Made by a program: the position numbers and the translations under genes. Positions 7,800-16,591 of a stretch of 39,037 nt of DNA are shown here, piece after piece; the first letter of the stretch is position 1; every line of letters begins with the position of its first letter. Under the pieces are notes generated by a model. The model made no database searches. It was not told the origin of the DNA and saw only the letters and a program-made list of their open reading frames with translations. The DNA comes from a virus, in IMG/VR virus record IMGVR_UViG_3300007514_000030, positions 1-39,037 of that record; one strand, written 5' to 3'.

Positions 7800-8100
7800 T
7801 TAATAACCTCTCTGTTTTAAGTTCTTTAAATTTTTGTTTGTAATTAGTACCTTTAGGTAAATCTGTTAATAATATTAGATTTAAACTTTTACAAACATTA
7901 TCCCAATCTTGGCAATCATTATTATTTTTTCTTTCTTCTGAATAAAATAAACAGTCTTCAAATGGTACTCCATACCATCTAGGAAGCCATTTATCTCTTA
8001 TATTGGGATTATGAATTCCACTTACACAATAGTACTTATATTCAGGATAATCTTGATCTGGCTCCCAATCTTCTGGAAGCATGCTTTTAACGTATCCCAT
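7786..8100 (-). CDS. Hypothetical protein with YCVSGIHNPNIRDKWLPRWYG motif region
   Basis: A 104-residue protein, rich in aromatic residues in its first half (PEYKYYCVSGIHNP, LPRWYGVPFEDCLF) and Lys-rich at its C-terminus. It lies directly downstream of the Dda-like helicase gene in transcription order, starting 9 bp after that gene's stop. Four Cys are present but not in a standard zinc pattern. Function unknown. Confidence 0.55.
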   Translation of the reverse strand: MGYVKSMLPEDWEPDQDYPEYKYYCVSGIHNPNIRDKWLPRWYGVPFEDCLFYSEERKNNNDCQDWDNVCKSLNLILLTDLPKGTNYKQKFKELKTERLLNGNR

Positions 8101-8108
8101 TAGTTCTC

Positions 8109-9398
8109 CTAACTATTAATATATACATTAGTAGTTGCTCTAGTAAGAGCTACATAAAATAATCGTGCTTTAGTTATTGCATCACGGCATTTATCGATAT
8201 TAAGTTTATCTATAAATACAGCTGGGAATGTTCCACCTTGAGCTTTATGAGTTGTTCCTGCAAATGGTGGACGTAAATCAGCTAAAGAATTTTTAATCTG
8301 ATAAAACTTATGCCACTCAGTTGCACGATTTGCTTTCTTAGCTGTTTCTCTATGTACAGCTAGTATATTTTCAGCTATTGCTTTAGATTGAGGAGCAAAT
8401 ACAGTTTTTGTATCAGTTCCTGTATGCTTACAATAATCTCCTTTAACTTTAATAGTGTAGCCTGGAATAGCATACTTTTCAGTTTCTATATAACTGAGTA
8501 CATGAATTGCTTCATTATTAGTTAATATTGTATGTTCTCCGTCTAATACTACATTATTAGAAATTAATCGTTCGCCTGGATAATAAGGTTTAATACTATC
8601 TTCTTCTAAAAAATATGCTGCTTTACGAATCATACTATTGTAGTTGATTGCAGAATCATTGGTATATGTACATAGTGGAATATCAACTGGTGCTCCAGTT
8701 GTATAATCAATATATCGTTCTACAAATTTAGATACGAATTCTGAATGTGGTAATACATGAATACCTTCACCTTTTGTATTCAAAATAGTTTGAATAGTAG
8801 GTTTAGGACCTCCTTTAATATGTTCTACAAACTCAGTAGCTTTAGCTAAGATGGGATTACCTAGTGCTTGTCTATGTACTGTAGTTAGTGGGAATGTAGC
8901 TAATGATCCATCAAATATGCTACATGCATCTTGAGGTGGAGGAAGTTGGAAATAATCTCCAACAAATAATACTTTTAGATTTCTATACTGAACTATATCA
9001 ACAATTGCTTCTAAAAATTTATTACCAATCATTGAAGATTCATCAAGAATAACAATTGATTCAAATGGTATTTCACATATACCTACACGTTTAAGAATTT
9101 CTTTACCATGTTTACTAATACTAGGACGTAATTTAAATAGAGCATGCCCTGTTGATACAGGATAATGAACTATATTTTCTAATACCTCTGCTGCTCTATG
9201 AGTTGTTGCACATAGAGATATAGGTATATGGGGTTTTTGTTTATTAATAGCATTCATAATTTGACCAATAACAGTAGTTTTACCGGTACCAGCTGCTCCG
9301 GTAAGTACTGCGAGTACAGCAGATTTATGGGATGTAGGATCTAAAAGTAAATCCGTTATACCATTAATAGCTGCTATTTGATCTGGGGTGTAATTCAT
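8109..9398 (-). CDS. Dda-like superfamily 1 DNA helicase
   Basis: A 429-residue SF1 helicase. It has Walker A GAAGTGKTT (34-42), ATTHRAA (motif Ia), VILDESSM (motif II, 116-123), VGDYFQLPPP (motif III, 146-154), the TTHKAQGGTF segment (motif V) and LFYVALTRATTNV (motif VI). This is the RecD/Dda subgroup: a 5'-3' helicase that works at the fork and helps clear bound proteins. Its start overlaps the end of the DNA polymerase gene (ATGA), and GGAGAAAT is the RBS. Size is close to T4 Dda. Confidence 0.9.
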   Translation of the reverse strand: MNYTPDQIAAINGITDLLLDPTSHKSAVLAVLTGAAGTGKTTVIGQIMNAINKQKPHIPISLCATTHRAAEVLENIVHYPVSTGHALFKLRPSISKHGKEILKRVGICEIPFESIVILDESSMIGNKFLEAIVDIVQYRNLKVLFVGDYFQLPPPQDACSIFDGSLATFPLTTVHRQALGNPILAKATEFVEHIKGGPKPTIQTILNTKGEGIHVLPHSEFVSKFVERYIDYTTGAPVDIPLCTYTNDSAINYNSMIRKAAYFLEEDSIKPYYPGERLISNNVVLDGEHTILTNNEAIHVLSYIETEKYAIPGYTIKVKGDYCKHTGTDTKTVFAPQSKAIAENILAVHRETAKKANRATEWHKFYQIKNSLADLRPPFAGTTHKAQGGTFPAVFIDKLNIDKCRDAITKARLFYVALTRATTNVYINS

Positions 9399-11809
9399 AT
9401 TTCTCCAATAGGGGTTAATTTATCCCATGATTTACCAATTTCTAATTGAGCACACATTGGGACATCAGTTGATCTAATTGCATCATCATCATTCCATTCC
9501 ATTTCTTCAATAAGAACATCATTTAAAAATTTAATATGTTCAGGTGTATCTCTTACAATAAAATAACCTGCATCATGAATCATGTTACAGGGAAGAATAT
9601 CTTCTCCATATCCTGCTTCTTCGATACGCTTATTAGTGGCATTCATAGCTCTATTGAGCAACATGCCCCAAGATTGTGTAACAGCATTATTAGCACTACG
9701 CGCTTCTTTATCTGCTTCATAAGGAGTAATTGAATTACCCATTATACATTTAGTTATGATTGGTGTTTGTAATTTAAGACCAAATGCACATTCTACATAA
9801 CCGTGTTTCTCCATAAATTTTCTATTTTGATCATTAAAATCATCAGAAACTTTATATAATTCATGAAAAGCATCATAAATTTGTTTAGCTTGGTCTTTAG
9901 GAAAGCCAGTACGTTTATGTAAGGTATGAGCTGTGCCCATATATTGTAAGGCAAAGGTTGGACCTTTAGACTTCCGTCTCAGCTCAGGATATTTAGTTTG
10001 AATTGAATTAATGCTATCTACATCATTAGGATCGATATCTGGCATTTGATCTGAGAAATATTTATAAGCTCTCATTGAATGCCCATCCATTCCATCTGTG
10101 TAGCATTTAATTCTTTGAGGATCTTTACTTAGTATTGCTCCAATACGTTCTTCAAGAGCAGAAAAGTCTGCTCCTGCAAATAGCCAACCATCAGGAGCTA
10201 CAATGCAGCTCTTAATTAGTTTGCCCATGGGCCCATGAGCGGGGAGATTAGTCAAGTTAGGTGAGTTACTTGCTAACCTCCCGGATTGAGTACCACCAAG
10301 TTTCAAATTTCCATGTAGGAAATCTTTCTCTTTTAGGAAAGCTTTAATAAATGTTCCATTAATCTTAGTAACGTCTGCTAGTTCTGTAACAAACTTAAGT
10401 AAATCTAATATTTCTACGTCTTGTGTATGGTTAGCTAAATCTTTTAATACATCTGCACTAGTAGCTGGTGCTCCTGATTTAGTTTTATCTAAAATAGGTA
10501 ATTGTAAATGACCAAATAATAAAAGAGCTAACTGTTGATGACTACTTGGATTGAATTTAACATCGTAAAACTGTTCTATTGTTTTAACTAATTTTTTAAG
10601 TTTAGAATTAGCAGTTGTACATGCTGTTTCTTGTAGTACTTTAGTAAAATTTTTTACGTGATTATTTTCTTGTATTTGCTCTAGTAGAACTTTTTCTTTA
10701 GATTTTAAAATTGTGTGAACTTCGTTTACACGATTAGAATCCATTGGTAAGCCTACTAACATCATTTTTAATAATGTTACGAAACTAGGCTGAAATATTT
10801 CTTTATATGGACGAGAATCTAATTGGTCATGATATTGTTCCCAACAATAAAAAGTTGATAATGCATCTATAAGATTATATTTAAGAAGTTCTTTCTTACT
10901 ATATCTACTTAAATCTTCAATATGTTCAAGAGCGTAATACCCTGCAAATTCTAGAGCTAGATTTTTTAAACCAAGTGATGTACCGGTAGTGGCATTCTTA
11001 GCTAAATAAGCCATGATCATAGTGTCATCAAAGTTCTTAAAATAATTAAGACCTTCGAGCATACCTGCTCTATCTGTAGGATGTTCCATCCATAGACTTC
11101 TAATAAGTAACTTGGCATCAAATAAGCCATTATGAAATATTAACTGGCCTTTGTACGATTCAAAGAATTTCTTTAAATAGTAATCACCATTAATAGATAA
11201 ATCGATAGCTACGCCATCAAACGTGGACCATGCAAACGCAATGGATACTATTTCTGAATCTAGATCTAGTCCTCTAGTTTCTATGTCTGCTGATAAGACC
11301 GGATATTTATATAATGAATCGAGTATTTCTCTATCAGATCCGTGTTTAAAACCATATTCAGCTGATAGATTTAAACCATCTCCAGTATAAACACCCATTA
11401 GTGTTTCAATACCGAGATCAATTAATCTCTTATTCTCTGGTTGTTTAAATAAAGATTTATAATTAGGAACATATACACATTTGTATTTTTCATACCCTGC
11501 GTATTTTCCACGTAATATCTGACAATAAGCATCAGACACTTTATTTACTTTAGTAATAAATTTAAAATAATTGCTATCTGCAATAATTAATTTAGATACA
11601 CTTGTTGGGATCTTATGAATTAATTTGTCTAGATAAGCTTTAGCTGTTTTAGCTATAATTTTGGTAGGGGTGTTATACAGAAGAGGTAGTACGAGTACTT
11701 CATTTGGCGAGATTCCTTCATTACGAAGTTTGTTTAGGTAATAGTTTTGAATTTCTGTTGTGATACAGGCATCTTCTTTAATTAGAATTACAGTGCTCTG
11801 GGTTGACAT
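9395..11809 (-). CDS. Family A DNA polymerase with 3'-5' exonuclease domain
   Basis: An 804-residue replicative polymerase, started at MSTQSTVILIKED because CGGAGAGAC sits seven bases upstream. Exonuclease motifs are LSADIETRGL, FHNGLFDAKLL and YNLIDALSTF. Polymerase motif A is ADFSALEERIGA, motif B RRKSKGPTFALQYMG and motif C MIHDAGYF, so all catalytic carboxylates are present. The position equivalent to E. coli Pol I 762 is Phe, a residue associated with virulent rather than temperate phages. The N-terminal 160 residues are unlike T7 polymerase and more like the N4 group. It overlaps the VWA gene by 32 bp. Confidence 0.93.
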   Translation of the reverse strand: MSTQSTVILIKEDACITTEIQNYYLNKLRNEGISPNEVLVLPLLYNTPTKIIAKTAKAYLDKLIHKIPTSVSKLIIADSNYFKFITKVNKVSDAYCQILRGKYAGYEKYKCVYVPNYKSLFKQPENKRLIDLGIETLMGVYTGDGLNLSAEYGFKHGSDREILDSLYKYPVLSADIETRGLDLDSEIVSIAFAWSTFDGVAIDLSINGDYYLKKFFESYKGQLIFHNGLFDAKLLIRSLWMEHPTDRAGMLEGLNYFKNFDDTMIMAYLAKNATTGTSLGLKNLALEFAGYYALEHIEDLSRYSKKELLKYNLIDALSTFYCWEQYHDQLDSRPYKEIFQPSFVTLLKMMLVGLPMDSNRVNEVHTILKSKEKVLLEQIQENNHVKNFTKVLQETACTTANSKLKKLVKTIEQFYDVKFNPSSHQQLALLLFGHLQLPILDKTKSGAPATSADVLKDLANHTQDVEILDLLKFVTELADVTKINGTFIKAFLKEKDFLHGNLKLGGTQSGRLASNSPNLTNLPAHGPMGKLIKSCIVAPDGWLFAGADFSALEERIGAILSKDPQRIKCYTDGMDGHSMRAYKYFSDQMPDIDPNDVDSINSIQTKYPELRRKSKGPTFALQYMGTAHTLHKRTGFPKDQAKQIYDAFHELYKVSDDFNDQNRKFMEKHGYVECAFGLKLQTPIITKCIMGNSITPYEADKEARSANNAVTQSWGMLLNRAMNATNKRIEEAGYGEDILPCNMIHDAGYFIVRDTPEHIKFLNDVLIEEMEWNDDDAIRSTDVPMCAQLEIGKSWDKLTPIGEI

Positions 11810-12902
11810 AAACAGTCTCTCCGATTGGTGAGGGTTCATGATTAGATGTACATACCCAAATAACTGGGTAGTCTACTGGATCAAGATTAGTCTCCCCTTC
11901 TAAATCAGTAAAATAAATTAATGCTTGTGTGGGGTGTTCTTCTACATAGTCAAGAACAGGATGGAAACTAGTTCCTCCTCCTCCTGCAAATTCTAAATTT
12001 AAAATATTTGTAGATGAATCTACATCATGAATTTTATGAATTACTGCATCACAATCAATAATTGTCATCTGTTCTGGATTAAATACTTGTTGTACTCCTT
12101 GTATTTCACTAAGCATTTCTTGAAGTTCTTTATCTTCAATACTACCACTAGTGTCGATTGCAAATGTTAAGTGACCTAATCCATGACTATATAAGCTAGG
12201 CATATAAGTATCTGAATGATACCGTCTATTACGTCTAGCCCAAGAGTATTCTTCTTTAACTCTTTGATCTAGAAATCTATGTAATATAACTTGCCAGGGT
12301 AATTTAGGATTTAATAGTTCATCTATTCGTCTTAAAATCTCATCTGGAACAAGACCCCTCTTTGCTTCACCAGACATTTCAGCTGCTTGTTTGGCTCTTA
12401 CTATTATACTTATTAGTGGTGAACCAAGACCTGCATCTTCTGGTGCTCCATCTTCATTTAGATCTAACATTAATGTTTCAGGATTGGGGATATGATGTTC
12501 TTTATTTAACTGGTCATATACTTGATCAGTAGACCATTTTTCATCATATTGAGCATCGATTAAACCTCCAGTAGGTATCTGGAATCCTGCTTTCATTAGC
12601 ATATGATTGATAACGTAATCTCCTGCTACGTTCCAAAGAACAGGATCTCTGTTGTTTCTACGTGATAAATGCTGGAAGGCTACATGCCAACATTCATGGG
12701 CCATAAGCCCAGCTAATTGAGCAGTTGATTGTGCTCCAATAAATTCGGGGTTATATCTAATAACTACGCCATTAACATCGGCTGTTTTGACATTAGGAGT
12801 AACTACATGTTTAAGACTAAGAGCTATAGTAGAAATAAATGCTGACTTAGTCATTATTTCAATTTTAGCTTTAAGTAATTGCCCCTCTAGGTCACTAGAC
12901 AT
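11778..12902 (-). CDS. HExxH/VWA-domain protein (DUF2201-type)
   Basis: A 374-residue protein. The first part has LMAHECWHVAFQH (HExxH-like at 69-73) and NVAGDYVINHML, matching the putative metallopeptidase domain of the DUF2201 family. The second part has a VWA fold with a MIDAS motif, FAIDTSGSIED (D250, S252, S254), and IIDCDAVIH. VWA proteins of this type work with MoxR AAA+ ATPases, and one is encoded at 15565. N4 carries an equivalent AAA/VWA gene pair. Peptidase activity is not demonstrated for the family. A weak start context (CTGGTAAAACTA) is the least certain part. Confidence 0.85.
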   Translation of the reverse strand: MSSDLEGQLLKAKIEIMTKSAFISTIALSLKHVVTPNVKTADVNGVVIRYNPEFIGAQSTAQLAGLMAHECWHVAFQHLSRRNNRDPVLWNVAGDYVINHMLMKAGFQIPTGGLIDAQYDEKWSTDQVYDQLNKEHHIPNPETLMLDLNEDGAPEDAGLGSPLISIIVRAKQAAEMSGEAKRGLVPDEILRRIDELLNPKLPWQVILHRFLDQRVKEEYSWARRNRRYHSDTYMPSLYSHGLGHLTFAIDTSGSIEDKELQEMLSEIQGVQQVFNPEQMTIIDCDAVIHKIHDVDSSTNILNLEFAGGGGTSFHPVLDYVEEHPTQALIYFTDLEGETNLDPVDYPVIWVCTSNHEPSPIGETVYVNPEHCNSN

Positions 12903-12907
12903 TAGTT

Positions 12908-13123
12908 TTACCAGTCAATAGGTGGTAGATCTATTAGGTCTCCACGGATAGTTGCTATAGCGTTTTTAATAATTTTACGCCTGACAGGTCCTATTTCATG
13001 AATAGCTAATAATTTATTATCATTCATTTTATGCAGTTCATTAGCAGTTTTAATGCCTGCATTCTTAAGAGCATTATATGTACCGTCATTAATGAGTAAT
13101 TTTTCTATTGGAATTGTTTTCAT
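12908..13123 (-). CDS. Free-standing RNA polymerase alpha-CTD-like helix-hairpin-helix protein
   Basis: A 71-residue protein whose whole length matches the C-terminal domain of bacterial RNAP alpha in layout: TIPIEKLLINDGTYNALKNA, then GIKTANELHKMNDNKLLAI, then EIGPVRRKIIKNAI, ending in PPIDW. This corresponds to the opening helix, the xLxxMtdxELLxIxxiG hairpin and the final helix. Alpha-CTD binds UP elements and activators, so a phage copy might compete with, or substitute for, the host domain. A plain HhH DNA-binding role is equally possible. Start overlaps the end of the small frame 13120-13239 by ATGA. Confidence 0.6.
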   Translation of the reverse strand: MKTIPIEKLLINDGTYNALKNAGIKTANELHKMNDNKLLAIHEIGPVRRKIIKNAIATIRGDLIDLPPIDW

Positions 13124-13239
13124 AAGTACCTCGATGTTAAGTCTTGTCTTATTGCATCGAATTCCAACGGATTGGGTCCTGTCGGATCAAAGAAACGTTT
13201 TAAGTGTTTCTTCCAATGCAAGTCTTTCAGGCTGTTCAT
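13120..13239 (-). CDS. Overlapping 39-residue frame or +1 frameshift extension
   Basis: A reading frame hidden under the 3' end of the neighbour gene. Read as its own gene it starts MNSLKDLHWKKHLKRFFDPT and ends DLTSRYL, with its TGA overlapping the next ATG (ATGA), exactly the spacing used elsewhere in this operon. Its own ATG lacks a clear RBS. Alternatively ribosomes finishing the 13187-13765 gene could shift +1 at CTT TGA, the same codon pair used by RF2 genes, and enter this frame. Either way the extension looks translated. Confidence 0.45.
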   Translation of the reverse strand: MNSLKDLHWKKHLKRFFDPTGPNPLEFDAIRQDLTSRYL

Positions 13240-13765
13240 TGTTTGCAATTACTTTGCTAACTTTATTAACTCTATCTCCAGATGTTGAACATCTAAGAAC
13301 GTTAAGAATTGATAAATGAACACTATGACATAATTGCTCATCAGGATTTAGACTATCAAAATCTGTATGTTGCAATCTATGCATATCTTTTTTAGCTTTT
13401 CTATTATAAGACGGTAAAGTTCTTTTAGCTTTATCAAGTTTATCTTTAGAAGACATGCGAACTAATCCAACATTAGGAATAGCTTTGAATTCGACTCCAT
13501 CTTCCTTAAATAAAATATCTCTGGCAGATTTAAGAAAAGGATACTTAATTTTGCCTGGAGCACAATTTCCCATTGCTGCTTTAGTTAAAGCATCATAAGG
13601 AACTTCTTCACCTTCCCGGTATTTTTTTAATTCTTCTATTAAACCTGTAGTTTCGATTGCTCTACAAAAAGGTTTTCTTTTTTCATCAACTGTTGGTTCG
13701 TTATTTGGAGTTTCCATTTTATCCCTTTCATTATCTATGATGTTATCGTTTCCTGGATGACTCAT
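13187..13765 (-). CDS. Conserved phage protein of unknown function
   Basis: A 192-residue, strongly charged protein with AAGGAT before the ATG. The N-terminal 30 residues are acidic and probably disordered. The core has LTKAAMGNCAPGKIKYPFL, ARDILFKEDGVEFKAIPNVG and then a Lys-rich stretch (KDKLDKAKRTLPSYNRKAKK), as in phage proteins that accompany replication genes. I recognise the pattern but no function. It ends in CTT TGA, after which another frame continues (see 13120-13239). It is the first gene left of the pentamer-phased DNA block. Confidence 0.6.
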   Translation of the reverse strand: MSHPGNDNIIDNERDKMETPNNEPTVDEKRKPFCRAIETTGLIEELKKYREGEEVPYDALTKAAMGNCAPGKIKYPFLKSARDILFKEDGVEFKAIPNVGLVRMSSKDKLDKAKRTLPSYNRKAKKDMHRLQHTDFDSLNPDEQLCHSVHLSILNVLRCSTSGDRVNKVSKVIANNEQPERLALEETLKTFL

Positions 13766-14234
13766 ATAAAATCCTTATGATATGTTGTCGGACTGGGTTA
13801 TATTTCACCCCATGTGATTCCATTGTGTCTTACTTCACTGTGGTAAAAATCGTTGCGATGTGATATTTCATTGCGTTGAATTATATTATATGATACTCGA
13901 TTCAATTAAATTGCATGGAATTTTATCGAGCTAGGACAAAGTTAAATTTTTTAGGGGTTAATCATTGCGATGTGATATTTCACTGAATTTCATTTAATTT
14001 TATTCCATTGTGTCCGACTTCACTGTAGTAAAAATTATTGCGACAAGTTGTTTCATTGTATTACATTGAATTCGATTCTATTGAATTCCATTAAGTGCTA
14101 CGTGATGTTATATTGAATTTGAATTTATTGCATTTGATTGCAAATTATTCCATGATGTTCAAGTATTAAAAAATAAATGCGATATGATATCTAACTCCAT
14201 GGGATTGCATTCTATTATATTGTGCTACATTCTA
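13766..14234. repeat. Pentamer-phased non-coding array, block 1
   Basis: No gene. The sequence is dominated by a 5-bp rhythm of the form NNAYT, for example TCATT GCGTT GAATT ATATT, or CGATT CAATT AAATT. The rhythm is reset at a recurring core close to TTGCGATGTGATATTT, seen at 13853, 13965, 14038 (diverged) and 14177. Core spacing is 112, 73 and 139 bp. Stops occur in all frames. Diverged iterative DNA next to replication genes suggests a replication origin, a protein-binding scaffold or phased bent DNA. Confidence 0.7.
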
Positions 14235-14825
14235 TTAGGCTGCGATTGCCGATTCATTTTCTTGCCAATCAACTTTCTCAACAAGAAAACGTCCGTACAT
14301 TCCATTATTACGAGGTCGCCATCTACCGATACCGATAAACTGTCCGGCTTCAATTAAATGTTCAATAAATACTTCTTTTGTAATCGTATGATCAAATATT
14401 GAGAATTCTATTACTCCTTCCCAGCTATTAATTACTGGAAAAGATTTATAAACACGATTACCATCTCCACGTTTTCCACTTGAGGGAACAAATACTACTT
14501 CTTCAATTACATCTTTAGCGTAGATATCTAGTTCCATAGATCCCATAGGCATAATTCCTGCTTCGAAATGCTTGGTATAGGTTGTTTTACCTTTACCTGG
14601 AATTTGTCTAGCCATGTATTTAGCACATTCTGCTATACAATTTTTAAATTGCATTCCCGGAATCATAATTTTTTCAGGATTGTCATAACTAAGATGAAGA
14701 CGTTCTCTCCATGTTCGTTTTTCATAATCTGCCGGTGTTTCTCGAGGCTTCTTTTCTACTTGATATGGTCGTGATTGACTATACTTGCTGTTACTTCTTA
14801 GATGACACTTTGCTGTTACATACAT
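14235..14825 (-). CDS. Phage protein of unknown function with GIGRWRPR...GRF C-terminus
   Basis: A 196-residue protein, started at MYVTAKCHLRSNSKYSQSR because AAGGAGATTTAAA precedes that ATG. Notable segments are EKIMIPGMQFKNCIAECAKY (the IPG.xxK..L pattern also seen in RAMP/Cas7-like folds), ARQIPGKGKTTYTKHF and AGQFIGIGRWRPRNNGMYG near the end. I recall phage proteins with this Gly/Arg-rich ending, of unknown role. Any RAMP relationship is only a suggestion. It is the only gene lying between the two pentamer-phased DNA blocks, so it may act on them. Confidence 0.55.
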   Translation of the reverse strand: MYVTAKCHLRSNSKYSQSRPYQVEKKPRETPADYEKRTWRERLHLSYDNPEKIMIPGMQFKNCIAECAKYMARQIPGKGKTTYTKHFEAGIMPMGSMELDIYAKDVIEEVVFVPSSGKRGDGNRVYKSFPVINSWEGVIEFSIFDHTITKEVFIEHLIEAGQFIGIGRWRPRNNGMYGRFLVEKVDWQENESAIAA

Positions 14826-14837
14826 TTTAAATCTCCT

Positions 14838-15564
14838 TGTTAAGAGGTGCTGCATTGTATTTGATGTAATGTTATGCTAGTTCATTACGTTAGACTTGGT
14901 GCCGCTGTATTTAATCTTCTTGTTAAATTTTATTGGATTGTACTTCATGATATCGAACACAATTTTATGATGCTGTGCTCTATATTTTAATAAATGCGAT
15001 ATGATATTTTATCGGGTTTTACTTAATTTAATGGCATTCTATTACATCGGGTTCCACCGAGCCTGGGTGACTCATAGTTTCCTTGAGATATGTGGTTCAA
15101 TCGAGTTTTACTAGATTTCATTTCACTTTATATAATTGAGTCTGACTATATCTAGGTACTACAAAAAATCATTGCGATGAGCTATTTGGTTCCATTGTAT
15201 CTTACTGTGCGGGATTGAATTCAATCTGGTTAAATCGAACTAAACCGTACTCAGGTACTACAAATAATAATTGCGATATGATGTTTAATCGAGTTTAACT
15301 GGATATTATTAAACTAAATTACATCTAAAGTTACTGAATTTGATTACACTTAGATACTACTCTTGAGATATATTATTCAGTTACATTGAATTGCACTGCG
15401 CTTAACTCAATGACATTACATTGAACTTTACGCTATCGAGTTAAAGAGGTACTACTCTTGAGCTATGTTATTGCGTTTCATTTAACCCCACTCTATTGAA
15501 TTGAGCTGGATTGAATTCCATTCTAGTTTAAGATGAGACATTCCATCTCATACCGCCTGGATGG
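14838..15564. repeat. Pentamer-phased non-coding array, block 2, with 89-99 bp units
   Basis: A 727-bp stretch without a gene. The same NNAYT 5-bp rhythm as block 1 is present, for example GAGTT TAACT GGATA TTATT AAACT AAATT. Cores occur at 14994, 15083, 15172, 15271, 15363 and 15458, spaced 89, 89, 99, 92 and 95 bp. The last four units open with GGTACTAC or GATACTAC followed by ATTGCGAT or CTTGAGAT. Units share the core and rhythm but not exact sequence, so this is an old, diverged tandem array. It lies just downstream of the MoxR gene. Confidence 0.75.
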
Positions 15565-16590
15565 TTAATTACCAAATAATATGTGAGCGTTCTTACTAGT
15601 CCACTCTTTAATTATTGGATGTTTCTTTAATTGAGGATTTCTTTTATAAATATCTTTTAACGTGATTACTTGCATCTCGGTAGGTAACCGCCCGTTAGCA
15701 ATCATGAGTTTTTCAATATTATCTTTAGTACTGTTGTGGGCGAGCATTGTTGTGACTGCAAATAATTCACTAGGTTCTTTAGGTACTTTCCATCCTGATT
15801 TAGGATTGGCAAGTATCTGCTCAATTGTAGGTAAATTCTGATAAATTTCAGAATAGGCAGCTAGTTCTACAGCTGCTCCTTCACCTACTGTTCCGGCTAG
15901 CCTAATAGTAGTAATATGATTTATTTCTGGTTTATTTTTAATAACTTTAGATGCGAATTCCCATGTACGTGGACTTGGGAAAGTAAGTTCATTAGTTTGA
16001 GGATCAAATTTATGCAGAATTTCTGGCTTAAATTTAATAAGTGAGATAATTCTATGATCAATCTCATTTGCATTAGCCCACTCGATCCAAACTTTATGAT
16101 CTACTCGCATTCTATAGTGAGTTAATCGAGATGTAGTTGCTGTACTTTGAGTATTTACAATAGCTCTATCAGTAGTTAAATTACCCGCTGCGGCAATAAG
16201 ACATCTAGGATGTAGTTTATGTTTATATACTTCTCGATCTAAAATAAGCTTATATGCTGCAGCTTCTGTTTGTTTATTACCTGAATTAAATTCATCTAAA
16301 AATAGGAGCCAGCCATCATACCCTTCGGGTATGCTGTCTGTCTCTATGGGGAAATACTCAGGAATATGAAATGTCATACGTCCATCAGTTATGCCAGGAT
16401 AGCCTTGCATATCTACTGGCTCACATTGGGATACTCTGAAATCAATTACTTTAAGATTAAATGTTTTAGCTATACTACGAATAATATCTGATTTACCCAT
16501 CCCTGGACTAGACGCTACCATTGGAGTAAGACCTGCTTTTAGATCTTCAATAAGAGCTTGTTCTAGTTCAACTGCGTTAACCTCAAACAT
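15565..16590 (-). CDS. MoxR-like AAA+ ATPase
   Basis: A 341-residue AAA+ protein. Walker A is SPGMGKS (28-34), the pore/insert region VDMQGYPGITDGRMTFHIPEY follows, Walker B is WLLFLDEFNSG (94-104), and AAAGNLTTDRA plus STATTSRLTHYRM give sensor I and the arginine-finger region. MoxR proteins remodel targets together with VWA partners; the partner here is the HExxH/VWA protein at 11778, and N4 has the same pair. RBS GGGAGATTGAG is strong. The gene begins just downstream of 16592-17221, whose stop lies one base before its ATG. Confidence 0.88.
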   Translation of the reverse strand: MFEVNAVELEQALIEDLKAGLTPMVASSPGMGKSDIIRSIAKTFNLKVIDFRVSQCEPVDMQGYPGITDGRMTFHIPEYFPIETDSIPEGYDGWLLFLDEFNSGNKQTEAAAYKLILDREVYKHKLHPRCLIAAAGNLTTDRAIVNTQSTATTSRLTHYRMRVDHKVWIEWANANEIDHRIISLIKFKPEILHKFDPQTNELTFPSPRTWEFASKVIKNKPEINHITTIRLAGTVGEGAAVELAAYSEIYQNLPTIEQILANPKSGWKVPKEPSELFAVTTMLAHNSTKDNIEKLMIANGRLPTEMQVITLKDIYKRNPQLKKHPIIKEWTSKNAHILFGN

Positions 16591-16591
16591 C

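Noticed and set aside
2449-9398. CRISPR-Cas remnant because of the Cas4-like nuclease
   Set aside because: No cas1, cas2 or repeats nearby. Cas4-like nucleases are common phage recombination exonucleases and a Sak4-like partner is present.
13766-15564. CRISPR or simple iteron array
   Set aside because: The cores are not identical, unit lengths vary from 73 to 139 bp, and there are no conserved repeats separated by unique spacers. The shared property is the 5-bp rhythm.
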